Source of the DNA: Solidesulfovibrio magneticus
GTDB lineage: Bacteria > Desulfobacterota > Desulfovibrionia > Desulfovibrionales > Desulfovibrionaceae
Length of the DNA: 64,000 bases
Direction: 5' to 3'
NCBI GenBank assembly: GCA_002482565.1
Contig: DLGG01000068.1
Location: 1 to 64,000, forward strand
Shown here: piece by piece, positions 31,166 through 40,051 of the stretch
Layout: every line of letters begins with the position of its first letter
How positions within the stretch are numbered: position 1 is the stretch's first letter
The notes under the pieces: model-generated
Told to the model about the DNA's origin: nothing
Database searches by the model: none
The model's input: only the letters and a program-made list of their open reading frames with translations
Translations under genes and position numbers: made by a program

Positions 31166-32194
31166 ATGGATCTCGGAACCATCTGGTTTATCCTGTGGGG
31201 CGTGCTTTGGGCCGTCTATTTCATCCTGGACGGATTCGATCTCGGCATCGGCACGATCATGCCGTTTTTCGCCAAGTCCAACGAAGAAAAACGCATCATG
31301 TACAACGCCATGGGTCCCTTTTGGGACGGCAACGAAGTGTGGCTCATCACCGCCGGCGGCGTGACCTTCGCCGCCTTCCCCAAGACCTACGCCGTCATGT
31401 TCTCGGCGCTCTACACGCCGCTGATGCTGCTGCTTTTCGCGCTGATCCTTCGCGGCGTGTCCTTTGAATTCCGCTCCAAGGTCGACAGCCCGGGCTGGCG
31501 CAAGATCTGGGACACCTGCAACTTCCTGGGCAGCTTTTTGCCGGCCTTGCTCCTTGGCGTGGCCTTTGCCAACATCTTCAAGGGCATCCCCATCGACCAG
31601 GACGGCATCCTGCACGGCAACCTCTTGACGCTGCTTAACCCCTACGGGCTGGCCGGCGGACTCCTCTTTGTGGCCCTTTTCGCCCACCACGGGGCGCTGT
31701 GGCTGGCGTTCAAGTCCGAAGGCGACATCCACGACCGGGCCGTGGCCCTGGCCGGCAAGCTCTGGCCCGTCGTCGCCGGGCTGGTGGTGCTGTTCCTGGT
31801 CATGAGCCTTTTCATGACCCAGCTCTTCGCCAACTACCTGGTCAATCCGCTGCTGTTTATCATCCTGCTGGTGGCCGTGGCCGGGCTGGTCCTGACCATG
31901 ACCTACCGCAAGGCCGGCCGCGTCCTGGCTTCCTGGGGCGCTTCGGCCGTGCTCATCGGCTCGGCGGCGCTTTTCGGCGTGGTCGGCATCTTCCCGGCCC
32001 TGCTGCCCTCAAGCCTGAACCCGGCCTACTCCCTGACCATCCAGAACTCCTCGTCCTCGCCCATGACGCTGGCCATCATGCTCGGCGTGGCCCTGGTCTT
32101 CGTGCCCATCGTCATCGCCTACCAGATCTGGACCATGCGCACCTTCAGCCACCCCGTGACCAAGGCCGACCTGGACTACGAAGAAGCTTACTAA
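31166..32194 (+). CDS. cydB: Cytochrome bd ubiquinol oxidase subunit II
   Basis: 342-residue membrane partner of CydA. It starts MDLGTIWFILWGVLWAVYFILDGFDLGIG, the standard CydB N terminus, with WDGNEVWLITAGG and several further membrane segments. A GAAGGAGACAG ribosome site precedes the ATG. A strong intrinsic terminator lies 20 bases downstream, so cydAB ends here. No cydX-like small subunit was identified. Confidence 0.97.
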   Translation: MDLGTIWFILWGVLWAVYFILDGFDLGIGTIMPFFAKSNEEKRIMYNAMGPFWDGNEVWLITAGGVTFAAFPKTYAVMFSALYTPLMLLLFALILRGVSFEFRSKVDSPGWRKIWDTCNFLGSFLPALLLGVAFANIFKGIPIDQDGILHGNLLTLLNPYGLAGGLLFVALFAHHGALWLAFKSEGDIHDRAVALAGKLWPVVAGLVVLFLVMSLFMTQLFANYLVNPLLFIILLVAVAGLVLTMTYRKAGRVLASWGASAVLIGSAALFGVVGIFPALLPSSLNPAYSLTIQNSSSSPMTLAIMLGVALVFVPIVIAYQIWTMRTFSHPVTKADLDYEEAY

Positions 32195-32213
32195 GATACT
32201 CATTTTCAATATC

Positions 32214-32251
32214 AAAAGCCGGCGAAGCACACTTCGCCGGCTTTTTTTTTT
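32214..32251 (+). terminator. Intrinsic terminator of cydAB
   Basis: A stem AAAAGCCGGCGAAG / CTTCGCCGGCTTTT with a four-base loop, followed by a long T-run. Classic rho-independent form, just after the cydB stop. Confidence 0.92.
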
Positions 32252-32296
32252 CGCCTTTGCCAAAATAGTGAAATGGCGGAAACACTGGATTTATTT

Positions 32297-32320
32297 ATTG
32301 ACAACGAGAATCAACATCAG
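32297..32320. promoter_or_regulatory. Fur-box-like site upstream of the metal-transport genes
   Basis: The stretch ATTGACAACGAGAATCAACA and its next four bases resembles the Fur consensus (TGAnAATnATTnTCA-like halves around GAGAATC). It lies about 105 bases upstream of the small membrane protein gene of the P-type ATPase cluster. It also contains TTGACA. Binding is not tested. Confidence 0.5.
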
Positions 32321-32424
32321 TACCACTGCTTTTTGGCTTGCGAATGTTACCGGATTGTCACAATCCGGGATAGGAACGGAGATGCCGTTTCCCACGCAAC
32401 CCACATAAGCAAGGAGATGCACCC

Positions 32425-32685
32425 ATGAACGATTATCTGAAAAACGGACTGTTTCTGGCCGCCGGCGTCGCCATCGGAGCCCTGGGCGCGGTGGCGCTGG
32501 GCAAAGGCAAACTGTCCATCCGTCCGGCCATGGCCGACCTTTTGTCCCACGGCATGGATCTCAAGGAAAAGACCGCCGCGGTCCTGGAACGGGCCAAGGA
32601 AAACATCGACGACCTCATGGCCGAAGCCAAGCACGCCAAGGAATCCCGCGAGGACAAATCCGTGGCCGAGGGCGAAACGGCCTAA
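32425..32685 (+). CDS. Small membrane protein associated with the P-type ATPase
   Basis: 86 residues with one N-terminal transmembrane segment (about 8-27, GLFLAAGVAIGALGAVALG) and a charged helical C-terminal tail (LKEKTAAVLERAKENIDDLM). An AAGGAG site precedes the ATG. Size and layout resemble the small PacL/DUF1490-type partners encoded beside P1B ATPases in mycobacteria, which stabilise the pump, but I see no direct homology and that is only an analogy. It is the first gene of a run with the metal ATPase (30 bases later), an HMA-like protein and an HD-GYP gene. Confidence 0.7.
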   Translation: MNDYLKNGLFLAAGVAIGALGAVALGKGKLSIRPAMADLLSHGMDLKEKTAAVLERAKENIDDLMAEAKHAKESREDKSVAEGETA

Positions 32686-32715
32686 AGCCCCGCTTGTCGG
32701 GTGGAGTTTCAACGC

Positions 32716-34932
32716 ATGACGCACTGCGCCATTGTCCACGATATTCCGGGCCGGATGCGGCTGCGGTTCGCCTGCGCCGAAGATTTTTCGGCCCAGGCCC
32801 CGGCCCTGGCTGCTGCCGCCGCATCCCTGGCCGGCGTGGCCGAGGTGATCCCCTCGGCCCGCACCCGGGGCCTGCTGGTGCTCTACAGCGGAGCGCCGGT
32901 ACGGCTGGCCCTTCTGGCCATGACCAAAAACGGCGATTCGGCCCAATCGGCCCTGGTCTCGCCCAAACCCCGGCGCCGCGGCAAAGCGGTCAGGGCCGTG
33001 CGCCTGGGCAAGGTCGCCCTGGCCAAGGCCGGCGACAAGCTGGCCAAGGCCGCCAATCTCCCGGCCCAGGGCGAGGACAATCCCCCCTCGCCCTTGCAGG
33101 CCATGGCCCGCGAGGCCGGGATGTTCCTGCTGCGCGCCGCGTTGCCGCCGGCGTTTCGGCCGTTGTTCCTCGTCAAGCGCGTCTGGCCGTTCATCAAGCG
33201 CGGCCTTGGCGCGCTTGTGCGCGGCAAGCTCAACGTCGAGGTCCTCGACGCCCTGGCGATTGGCGTGTCCATCGCCCGCAAGGACTACCGCGCGGCCACG
33301 GGCATCGCCTTGCTGCTGGGCCTTGGCGAGGTGCTCGAAAGCTACACCCGCAAGCGTTCCCGCGACAGCCTGGCTGAAACCCTGGCCGCGTCCTTCGACG
33401 CCGTATGGGTGCGGCGCGAGGACGGCCCGGTGCGGGTGCCGGCCTCGGAAGTCGTGCCCGGCGATCTGGCCATCGTCACCATGGGCAACGCCATTCCCGT
33501 GGACGGCGTGGTGGCCGAGGGCGAGGCCATGGTGAACCAGGCCTCCATGACCGGCGAACCCCTGCCCGCCCACAAGCGCGTAGGCCATACGGTCTTTGCC
33601 GGAACCGTGGTCGAGGAAGGCGAGATCGTCGTGCGGGTGGAAAAATCCGGCGGCGAGACCCGTATCCAGAAAATGGTGGAAGTCATCGAGGAATCGGAGA
33701 ACTACAAGGCCAAGGCCCAGGATCTGGCCGAACGCTTCGCCGACGCCGTGGTGCCCTGGACCCTGCTCGGCGCGGCCGTGGTTTTCGCCGTCACCCGCAA
33801 CCCGCGTCTGGCCTCGGCCGTGCTGCTGGTGGACTTCTCCTGCGCGATAAAGCTCTCGGCCCCCCTGGCCGTGCTGGCCGCCATGCGCGAGGCCGCGTCC
33901 GGCGGCGTGCTGGTCAAGGGCGGCAAGTTCCTGGAGGGCGTGTCCTCGGCCGACGCTTTTGTCTTTGACAAGACCGGCACGCTGACCCAGGCCCGGCCTC
34001 GGGTTGCCGCCGTGGAACCCTTAAACGGCTACACCCGCCACGACGTCTTAAAGCTCGCCGCCTGCCTGGAGGAGCACTTCCCCCACCCGGTGGCCCGGGC
34101 CGTGGTGCGCCAGGCCGAGAAGGAAGGCATCGTCCACCAGGAGTTCCACGCCGAGGTGGACTACATCCTGGCCCACGGCCTGTCCTCCATGGTCGGGACC
34201 GACCGGGTGCGCCTGGGCAGCCGCCACTTCATCGGCGAGGACGAAGGCATCGACATCGCCGCCGCCGACGCGGCCATCGACGCCCGGGGGCTGGCCGGCC
34301 TGTCCACCCTCTATCTGGCCATCGGCGACGAAGTGGCCGGCGTGCTGGCCATTGAGGACCCTCTCGTTCCCGAAGCCCCGCGCGTGTTGCGCGAGTTGAC
34401 CGACCGGGGGGTTACGCGTCTGGTCATGCTCACCGGCGACGCCGCCGCCCCGGCCGCCATCGCGGCCAAGGAACTGGGCATCACCGACTACCACGCCCAG
34501 GTGCTGCCCGAGGACAAGACCCGCATCGTGCGGGAGCTGCGCGAGGCCGGCCACGTGGTGGCCATGGTCGGCGACGGCATCAACGATTCGCCGGCCCTGT
34601 CGGCCGCCAACGTCGGCATCGCCCCGCGCCACGGCGCGGACATCGCCCAGGCCGCCGCCGACATCCTGCTGGCCGAGGGCAGCCTGCAAAGCGTGGTGGC
34701 TCTGCGCGACATCGCCACCGGCCTCATGGGCCGGCTGCACACCAACTTCCGGGCCATCTGCATCATCAATTCCGTGATCCTGGGCCTGGGGCTTTTCGGC
34801 CGCGTCACCCCGGGCGTCTCGGCCCTGGCCCACAACCTGGCCACCGTGGGCATCGCCCTGGCCAGCCTGCGGCCCTATCTTCCCAAACACCTGCCAAGCG
34901 GAGGCGTCAGCCATGATAGCCAGCTGCATTAA
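32716..34932 (+). CDS. P1B-type metal-transporting P-type ATPase (CtpC/manganese-type)
   Basis: 738-residue inner-membrane heavy-metal pump. An N-terminal HMA-like region (HDIPGRMRLRF) precedes the pump. The phosphorylation motif is DKTGTLTQ with Asp about 418. TGEP, MLTGDAA and GDGINDSPALS are the actuator and nucleotide-domain motifs. The membrane metal motif is SCAIKLSAP (Cys about 376) where copper and zinc pumps have CPC. I recall SCx-type motifs in CtpC-like Mn/Fe pumps, so Mn, Fe or Zn is likelier than Cu. The start is set at 32716 with GGTGGAG nine bases upstream; a GTG at 32701 is also in frame. The downstream HMA-like gene overlaps its end by 20 bases. Confidence 0.92.
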   Translation: MTHCAIVHDIPGRMRLRFACAEDFSAQAPALAAAAASLAGVAEVIPSARTRGLLVLYSGAPVRLALLAMTKNGDSAQSALVSPKPRRRGKAVRAVRLGKVALAKAGDKLAKAANLPAQGEDNPPSPLQAMAREAGMFLLRAALPPAFRPLFLVKRVWPFIKRGLGALVRGKLNVEVLDALAIGVSIARKDYRAATGIALLLGLGEVLESYTRKRSRDSLAETLAASFDAVWVRREDGPVRVPASEVVPGDLAIVTMGNAIPVDGVVAEGEAMVNQASMTGEPLPAHKRVGHTVFAGTVVEEGEIVVRVEKSGGETRIQKMVEVIEESENYKAKAQDLAERFADAVVPWTLLGAAVVFAVTRNPRLASAVLLVDFSCAIKLSAPLAVLAAMREAASGGVLVKGGKFLEGVSSADAFVFDKTGTLTQARPRVAAVEPLNGYTRHDVLKLAACLEEHFPHPVARAVVRQAEKEGIVHQEFHAEVDYILAHGLSSMVGTDRVRLGSRHFIGEDEGIDIAAADAAIDARGLAGLSTLYLAIGDEVAGVLAIEDPLVPEAPRVLRELTDRGVTRLVMLTGDAAAPAAIAAKELGITDYHAQVLPEDKTRIVRELREAGHVVAMVGDGINDSPALSAANVGIAPRHGADIAQAAADILLAEGSLQSVVALRDIATGLMGRLHTNFRAICIINSVILGLGLFGRVTPGVSALAHNLATVGIALASLRPYLPKHLPSGGVSHDSQLH

Positions 34933-35353
34933 AGGCCGCATCCGATTCCGGCATCCGGCCCTGTCCGATCCGGATCTTCTTGAAATCGTCACCAGCCAGC
35001 TCGCCGCCATGCCCGGCATCACGGGCATAGAGGCCAATCCCCGCACCGGCAGTGTGCTCGTCAGCCATGACGCGTCCGTGGCCACCAGCGACCTCGTGGC
35101 CATGGCCGAGGCCCTGGCCGCCACCCATGCCGAAGCCTTGGCCGAGGCCGCGCCGGCCAAACCAGCCAAAAAACGCATGACCCCGGCCCAGCTCAAGCGC
35201 CGCACCCAGAAGATCGGCCTGGCCACCTGCATGGCCGGAGCCGTGGCCACGGGCCTGGCCGACACCAAGGCCGCCCACCTGACCTTCGGCTTCGCCCTGG
35301 CCGGCTTCGCCGCCTGGCACCTCTACATGTACCGGCGGCGGTTTCTGGCCTAA
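34913..35353 (+). CDS. HMA-like (HMA2) domain membrane protein
   Basis: 146 residues. The N-terminal ~70 residues form a metal-associated-like ferredoxin fold with IKGRIRFRHP and no CxxC, the HMA_2 pattern. A Lys/Ala linker leads to two C-terminal membrane segments (GLATCMAGAVATGL and FGFALAGFAAWHLYMY). It overlaps the ATPase gene by 20 bases, so the two are translationally coupled. It probably acts as an accessory or chaperone-like subunit of the pump; the metal is unknown. Confidence 0.78.
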   Translation: MIASCIKGRIRFRHPALSDPDLLEIVTSQLAAMPGITGIEANPRTGSVLVSHDASVATSDLVAMAEALAATHAEALAEAAPAKPAKKRMTPAQLKRRTQKIGLATCMAGAVATGLADTKAAHLTFGFALAGFAAWHLYMYRRRFLA

Positions 35354-35371
35354 TCCTCGGACCATTTTCGT

Positions 35372-36064
35372 ATGACCATGTTTAAAAGTCCGCTGCTCGA
35401 ATCCTGCGGCATGTTGGATGTCGTCGCGCCCGACAAGGTGTGCGGCGACATCCTGCTTGCCCTGGTCCATCAACTGGCCGAATCCCTGGGCCGGGCCATT
35501 GACGCCAAGGATTCCCACACCATGGCCCACTCCGAAGAAGTGGCCGAGGTGTCGAAATTCCTGGCCGCCGCCATGGGCCTGTCCCGGGAGAACGTCGCCT
35601 GCGTCCATGTGGCCGGCCATCTCCACGACATCGGCAAGATCGGCGTGCCCGACGCCGTTTTGGGCAAACCCGGCCGCCTGGACCCCGACGAATGGCGGCA
35701 GATGCAGGCCCATCCGGCCATCGGCGCGGACATCCTCGACCCTCTGGACTGCCTGGCCCGCACCGGCATCGTGGAAATGGTGCGCGCCCACCATGAACGC
35801 TTCGATGGCTCGGGCTATCCCGCCGGCCTCAAGGGCCGGGGGATTCCCCTTGGCGCGCGCATAATAAGCGTCGCCGACAGCCTGTCGGCCATGCTCCAGA
35901 CCCGGCCCTACCGCCCGGCCATGGGCTTTGCCGAGGCCCACCGGGAGATTGTGCGCTGCGCCGGCAGCCAGTTCGACCCCGATGTGGTGGACGCCTTCCT
36001 GGCTGTGGCCAATGAGGTGCGACAGCTTATGGGCTCCTGCCGGGGCGGCGTCTTGGTGCCCTGA
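35372..36064 (+). CDS. HD-GYP domain phosphodiesterase
   Basis: 230 residues, essentially one HD-GYP domain, which in characterised members hydrolyses cyclic di-GMP. Visible motifs: AIDAKDSHTMAHSEEV, HLHDIGKIGVPD, KPGRLDPDEWRQMQAHP, HHERFDGSGYPAGLKG and IISVADSLSAM. No receiver or sensor domain is attached. The gene lies 18 bases after the HMA-like gene, so it is likely part of the metal operon. HD-GYP enzymes use iron or manganese in their active site, which fits a metal-transport neighbourhood. No clear ribosome site precedes the ATG; a second ATG six bases on is possible. Confidence 0.88.
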   Translation: MTMFKSPLLESCGMLDVVAPDKVCGDILLALVHQLAESLGRAIDAKDSHTMAHSEEVAEVSKFLAAAMGLSRENVACVHVAGHLHDIGKIGVPDAVLGKPGRLDPDEWRQMQAHPAIGADILDPLDCLARTGIVEMVRAHHERFDGSGYPAGLKGRGIPLGARIISVADSLSAMLQTRPYRPAMGFAEAHREIVRCAGSQFDPDVVDAFLAVANEVRQLMGSCRGGVLVP

Positions 36065-36142
36065 AGACGCGGCCAAGGCAAAGCGAGTCGGGAACGGCCG
36101 ACTTGCGCCCGCTCATGAGCGGCTGCAGACTTTTCGGAACAT

Positions 36143-36167
36143 AATGATAACGACTTTGCATATCATT
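36143..36167. promoter_or_regulatory. Perfect inverted repeat upstream of the porin gene (Fur-like)
   Basis: Arms AATGATA and TATCATT with an 11-base spacer lie about 73 bases before the porin start. The sequence around AATGATAACG resembles the GATAATGATAATC Fur pattern. A regulator site is probable; the identity is inferred. Confidence 0.5.
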
Positions 36168-36239
36168 TAGCTGGCGTTGCTTCCAGGCCACCGTCATCGG
36201 AAGCCCTTCAACCACGCGGAACGGGAAGGAGTGTCGCTC

Positions 36240-37667
36240 ATGCGAAAAGCGGTCGCGTTGCTGACCCTGGCCATTGTGGCCGCCACGGCGGTTCCGGCCT
36301 GGTCGGCCACGGAAGTCAAAATGGCCGGGGATGCCCGGGTGTACGGCGTCTTTTTCGCCAATCGCAACTTCACCGGCTGGGACGAGACCGGAACCCAGAC
36401 CGAGGACCGGCTCACCATCTGGCAGCGGCTGCGCCTGCGGGCCGATTTCGCGGCCAACGAGAATCTCAAGTTCCGCTTCGGGATGCGCGTGGACGACGAG
36501 GCCTGGGGGCATGACTACCTCACCGCCGCCAACCCCCAGGTGGCCATCCAGCCGTATCTGGCCTATCTCCAGTTCAAATGGCCGGGCACGGACATTGAGG
36601 TGACGGCCGGCTACCAGCCCTTTTCCGTGCCCCAGACCGAGGTCTTCTACGACAGCATCGTGCTGGCCGCCGACGACGGCGACCAGTCCAGCGCCGCGCT
36701 GTTCGTGAAAATCCCGGTCATTGACGACGTCTTCACTATCGAAGCCGCCTACGGACGGCTGCTGGACGCCTACCGCACCTACCAGCCCACCACCACCCAG
36801 GTGGGCGACAACTTTGACGTCTACCGCCTGGCCCTGCCCGTCACGGTGGAAGGCTTCGAAGCCACGCCCTGGGGCCTGGTCGGCGTCTACGGCAAGGAGG
36901 CCGACCCCGAAGGCTATTTCGACGCCGGCCTGCGCTCGGCCGGCAGCTACCTCGACCCCAGCGGCTACAAGGACAACCAGAATCCCATGTGGTGGGGCGG
37001 CCTGGCCCTTTCCGTCACCGCCCTGGACCCGGTAAAGCTCTATTTTGACGGCATCTACGGCAACGCCGCCGGTTCGGACCGGTCGCGCAATCGCCGGGAA
37101 GGCTATTTCTTCGACGCCGGCCTGACCTACACCGGCCTGGACTGGGCCACCCCGGGACTTTTCGGCTGGCTGGCCAGCGGCGAGGATGCAAGCCTGGCCA
37201 ACGGCAGCGAACGCCTGCCCGTCATCGCCCCCAAATGGGGTCCGGGAACCTCGTTCCTGTTTGACTGCGACCAGGAGTTCGCCAACAACTCCATGGGCGT
37301 CAACCCGCTGGGCTCCTGGGGCCTGGCCTTGGCCGTGCGCGACATCTCGTTTATCGAGGCTTTAAAAAGCCGGCTGACCGCCGCCGTCATGGCCGGCCGC
37401 AACAGTCCGGCCGGGCTGCGCAAGGCCGTCTGGGCCACTGGCGGCCCCGGCGAGTACGTGACCATGGGCCGCGACCTTGCCGAAGGCGAATGGGTGCTTG
37501 GCCTGAACTTCGACCACAGCTACGAGCTGACCGAAGCCCTGACGCTGACCCTGCAAACCGGCTTCGCCTCGCCCCAGGGCCTCAAGACCAGCATATGGGG
37601 CCACCGCATGACCAACCAGGCCACCGACGCCTGGATGGCCTCCCTGGGTTTCCTGTACACCTTCTAG
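36240..37667 (+). CDS. Outer membrane porin (Desulfovibrio homotrimeric porin type)
   Basis: 475 residues. A cleavable signal peptide (MRKAVALLTLAIVAATAVPAWSA) is followed by alternating hydrophobic strands. The C terminus SLGFLYTF ends in a Phe with aromatic residues, as needed for outer-membrane barrel insertion. Short repeated elements such as LRADFAANENLKFRFGMRVD suggest beta-strands. This matches the abundant porins of Desulfovibrio that form passive diffusion channels. A GGAAGGAG site precedes the chosen ATG, and an inverted repeat resembling a Fur box lies upstream. A GC-rich hairpin lies downstream. Confidence 0.85.
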   Translation: MRKAVALLTLAIVAATAVPAWSATEVKMAGDARVYGVFFANRNFTGWDETGTQTEDRLTIWQRLRLRADFAANENLKFRFGMRVDDEAWGHDYLTAANPQVAIQPYLAYLQFKWPGTDIEVTAGYQPFSVPQTEVFYDSIVLAADDGDQSSAALFVKIPVIDDVFTIEAAYGRLLDAYRTYQPTTTQVGDNFDVYRLALPVTVEGFEATPWGLVGVYGKEADPEGYFDAGLRSAGSYLDPSGYKDNQNPMWWGGLALSVTALDPVKLYFDGIYGNAAGSDRSRNRREGYFFDAGLTYTGLDWATPGLFGWLASGEDASLANGSERLPVIAPKWGPGTSFLFDCDQEFANNSMGVNPLGSWGLALAVRDISFIEALKSRLTAAVMAGRNSPAGLRKAVWATGGPGEYVTMGRDLAEGEWVLGLNFDHSYELTEALTLTLQTGFASPQGLKTSIWGHRMTNQATDAWMASLGFLYTF

Positions 37668-37998
37668 TTCCCGGAGTCGGGGCGCGGCCGCGTCCCGGTC
37701 CCGGTTCCGCCGTTTGCTTGCCGCGCCCGGCCAGGATGCCGCCATCCTGGCCGGGCGTTGCCTTTGCCGGCCCAGCCGTCAGGCCCTGCGCCTACGCCCC
37801 GAGCCGGCCGGCAACGCCCGGATGCCTGTCGATGTCCGGCTGCCCCGACGCCCCGACGCCTGGACGCCTGGCCCCCGTCATGATAGGGACCGTTCAGGGA
37901 ACCGACTGCCTCCGGCGCATCGCCAGGGGCCGCAGGGTCGGCTTTGCGGCCAAGCCCGGCCGGCCGTCATCCGCAACAGTCCGCCACCAAGGTGCTTC
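37668..37998 (+). other. Gene-free stretch between porin and gspD
   Basis: 331 bases. It contains a perfect 14-base-pair hairpin (GCCCGGCCAGGATG and complement, 37725-37756) without a U-run, plausibly the porin terminator. It must also hold the promoter or leader of gspD, but no convincing -35/-10 was seen. The rest is GC-rich with no supported gene. Confidence 0.5.
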
Positions 37999-40050
37999 AT
38001 GACACCACCGCTTCGATTCCGCCTGGCCAGGGGATGCGCCCTGGCTGTTTGCCTGCTTGGCTTGCTCCTGCCGGACAGGCTTCCGGCCGCCCCGCCCCAC
38101 ACTGCGACGGCCGCGTCCAAGGCCCAGCCGGCCACGGACGAAACCGTGGAGACCGCGGCCGCCCCGGACGATACGGCCAAAACCATCAGCATCAATTTCG
38201 ACGGCGTGGACCTGCGCGCTTTCATAAAGTATATCAGCCAGGTAACCGGCAAGAATTTCGTTATTGACGACGCCGTCAAGGGCAACGTCACCGTCATCTC
38301 CCCCAAGCCCCTGTCTCCGGCCGAAGTCTACAAGGTTTTCGAGTCCGTCCTTGAGGTCAACGGCTACACCGCCCTGCCCACGGAAAATTTCGTCAAGATC
38401 GTGCCGGCCAAGACCAGCCGAGCCCGCTCCATGCCGGTCATCGACGGCCGCGAGACCGTCTCCAACCCGGCCGACGCCGTGGTCACCCAGATCCTGCCGC
38501 TGCAAAACATCCGGGCCGGCGAGCTGCGCAAAACCCTGGCCCCGCTGGTCTCCCCGGACGGGATGCTGGCCGATTTTGCCGACACCAACGCGCTCATCGT
38601 CACCGACTACCGGCCCAACATCCAGCGCATCATCGGCATCGTGGACCAACTCGACCTGTCCTCGGCCAAGGCCACCCTGCATCTGTTCCATTTGAAGCAC
38701 GCCTCGGCGGCCAAGATCTCCCAGAAGCTCGAAAAGCTCCTGAGCCAAAGCGCGGCCAAGGACGGCGGCGGCCAGACCAAGATCAGCGTGGTCCCCGAGG
38801 AGCGCACCAACGCCGTCATCGTCCTGGCCGAGCCCCAGTACGTGGCCCAGGTCAAGGGCCTGTTGGCCAAGCTCGACGTGCCCAATCCCATGGAACAGGG
38901 CAACCTGCACGTCTACAAGCTCCAGCACGCCGACGCCGAGAACTTGAGCAAAGTGCTCAACGAGCTGTTCACCAAGGGTTCCACGGCCACGGGCGACGCG
39001 GCCAAGGCCCAGGCGCCCACGGTCTCGGGCGGGTTTAATTTCGTGGCCGACAAGACCACCAACAGCCTGCTGGTCACCGCCGCGCCCGAGGACTTCGCCT
39101 TTGTCGATCAGGTGGTCAAAAAGCTCGACGCCCCGCGCAAGCAGGTCTACGTCGAGGCGCTCATCATGGAAGTCTCCACCGACAAGTCGGTGTCCTTTGG
39201 CGTCAACCTCAACGTGGCCAACAAGCAGTCCGGTCTTGGCGACGGCAAATATGGCGGGCTGCTGTTCGCTTCTTCCAACCCGGCCGGCTACGAATCGCTG
39301 TATAATTCCTCCGGGGCCTTCGTGCCTCCGGCCGGCGGGTCGCTGGGGGGCCTGGCCTTTCCGGTCAAGATCGGCGAGGTCATCTATTCCAACTTGCAAG
39401 CCATGATCAACGCCTCCAAGTCCGACAACAGCTTCAACATCATCGCCACGCCCCAGCTCATGACCCTGGACAACGAGGAAGCCACCATCACCGTGGCCGA
39501 GAACCGGCCCTATCTCACCAGCCAGGACGTGGGCCAGTCCACCACCGACCGGCCCTACCAGCGCTTCGACTACAAGGACGTCGGCACCACGCTGAAGGTC
39601 ACGCCCCAGATCAACGAAGGCGATTCCATCAAGCTCAAGGTCAAGCAGGAAACCAGCCGCATCGACGAGACGGTCACCAAGGAAACCGGCGCGCTCCAGC
39701 CGACCACCCGCAAGCGCGTCACCGAAACCACCATCATGTGCCGTAACGGCGAGACCATCGTGCTCTCCGGGCTTATCGGCAAGAGCCGGGCCGAGGGCAA
39801 CAGCAAGGTCCCGGGCCTTGGTGACGTGCCGGTGGTGGGCTGGCTTTTCAAGAACAAGTCCGTGGCCGACGAGCGCACCAACCTCTACGTCTTTATTACC
39901 CCGCGCATCACCGCGCCCGGGGTGGACAGCGACCGGCTGCTGCACGCCAAAAAAATGGAAATCGAGCGCCAGATCGAATTCAACGAAGAAGAGCTGTCCA
40001 AGCCCATCCGCAAGGCCCCGGTCTTTTTCGCCGCCGGAGCCGGCAACTAG
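37999..40050 (+). CDS. gspD: Type II secretion system secretin GspD
   Basis: 683 residues. An N-terminal signal peptide (LAVCLLGLLLPDRLPAA) leads to a periplasmic N0 domain (INFDGVDLRAFIKYISQVTG), N1-N3 repeats (VTQILPLQNIRAGELRKTLAPLV; LHLFHLKHASAAKISQKLEKLL; LHVYKLQHADAENLSKVLNELF), and the secretin core with VEALIMEVST, GTTLKVTPQI and VPVVGWLFKNK. It forms the outer-membrane channel of the type II system. No lipobox or GspS-binding S-domain tail was recognised. The next gene, gspE, begins two bases after its stop. The start is the ATG that gives a signal peptide; a strong ribosome site is not visible. Confidence 0.95.
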   Translation: MTPPLRFRLARGCALAVCLLGLLLPDRLPAAPPHTATAASKAQPATDETVETAAAPDDTAKTISINFDGVDLRAFIKYISQVTGKNFVIDDAVKGNVTVISPKPLSPAEVYKVFESVLEVNGYTALPTENFVKIVPAKTSRARSMPVIDGRETVSNPADAVVTQILPLQNIRAGELRKTLAPLVSPDGMLADFADTNALIVTDYRPNIQRIIGIVDQLDLSSAKATLHLFHLKHASAAKISQKLEKLLSQSAAKDGGGQTKISVVPEERTNAVIVLAEPQYVAQVKGLLAKLDVPNPMEQGNLHVYKLQHADAENLSKVLNELFTKGSTATGDAAKAQAPTVSGGFNFVADKTTNSLLVTAAPEDFAFVDQVVKKLDAPRKQVYVEALIMEVSTDKSVSFGVNLNVANKQSGLGDGKYGGLLFASSNPAGYESLYNSSGAFVPPAGGSLGGLAFPVKIGEVIYSNLQAMINASKSDNSFNIIATPQLMTLDNEEATITVAENRPYLTSQDVGQSTTDRPYQRFDYKDVGTTLKVTPQINEGDSIKLKVKQETSRIDETVTKETGALQPTTRKRVTETTIMCRNGETIVLSGLIGKSRAEGNSKVPGLGDVPVVGWLFKNKSVADERTNLYVFITPRITAPGVDSDRLLHAKKMEIERQIEFNEEELSKPIRKAPVFFAAGAGN

Positions 40051-40051
40051 C

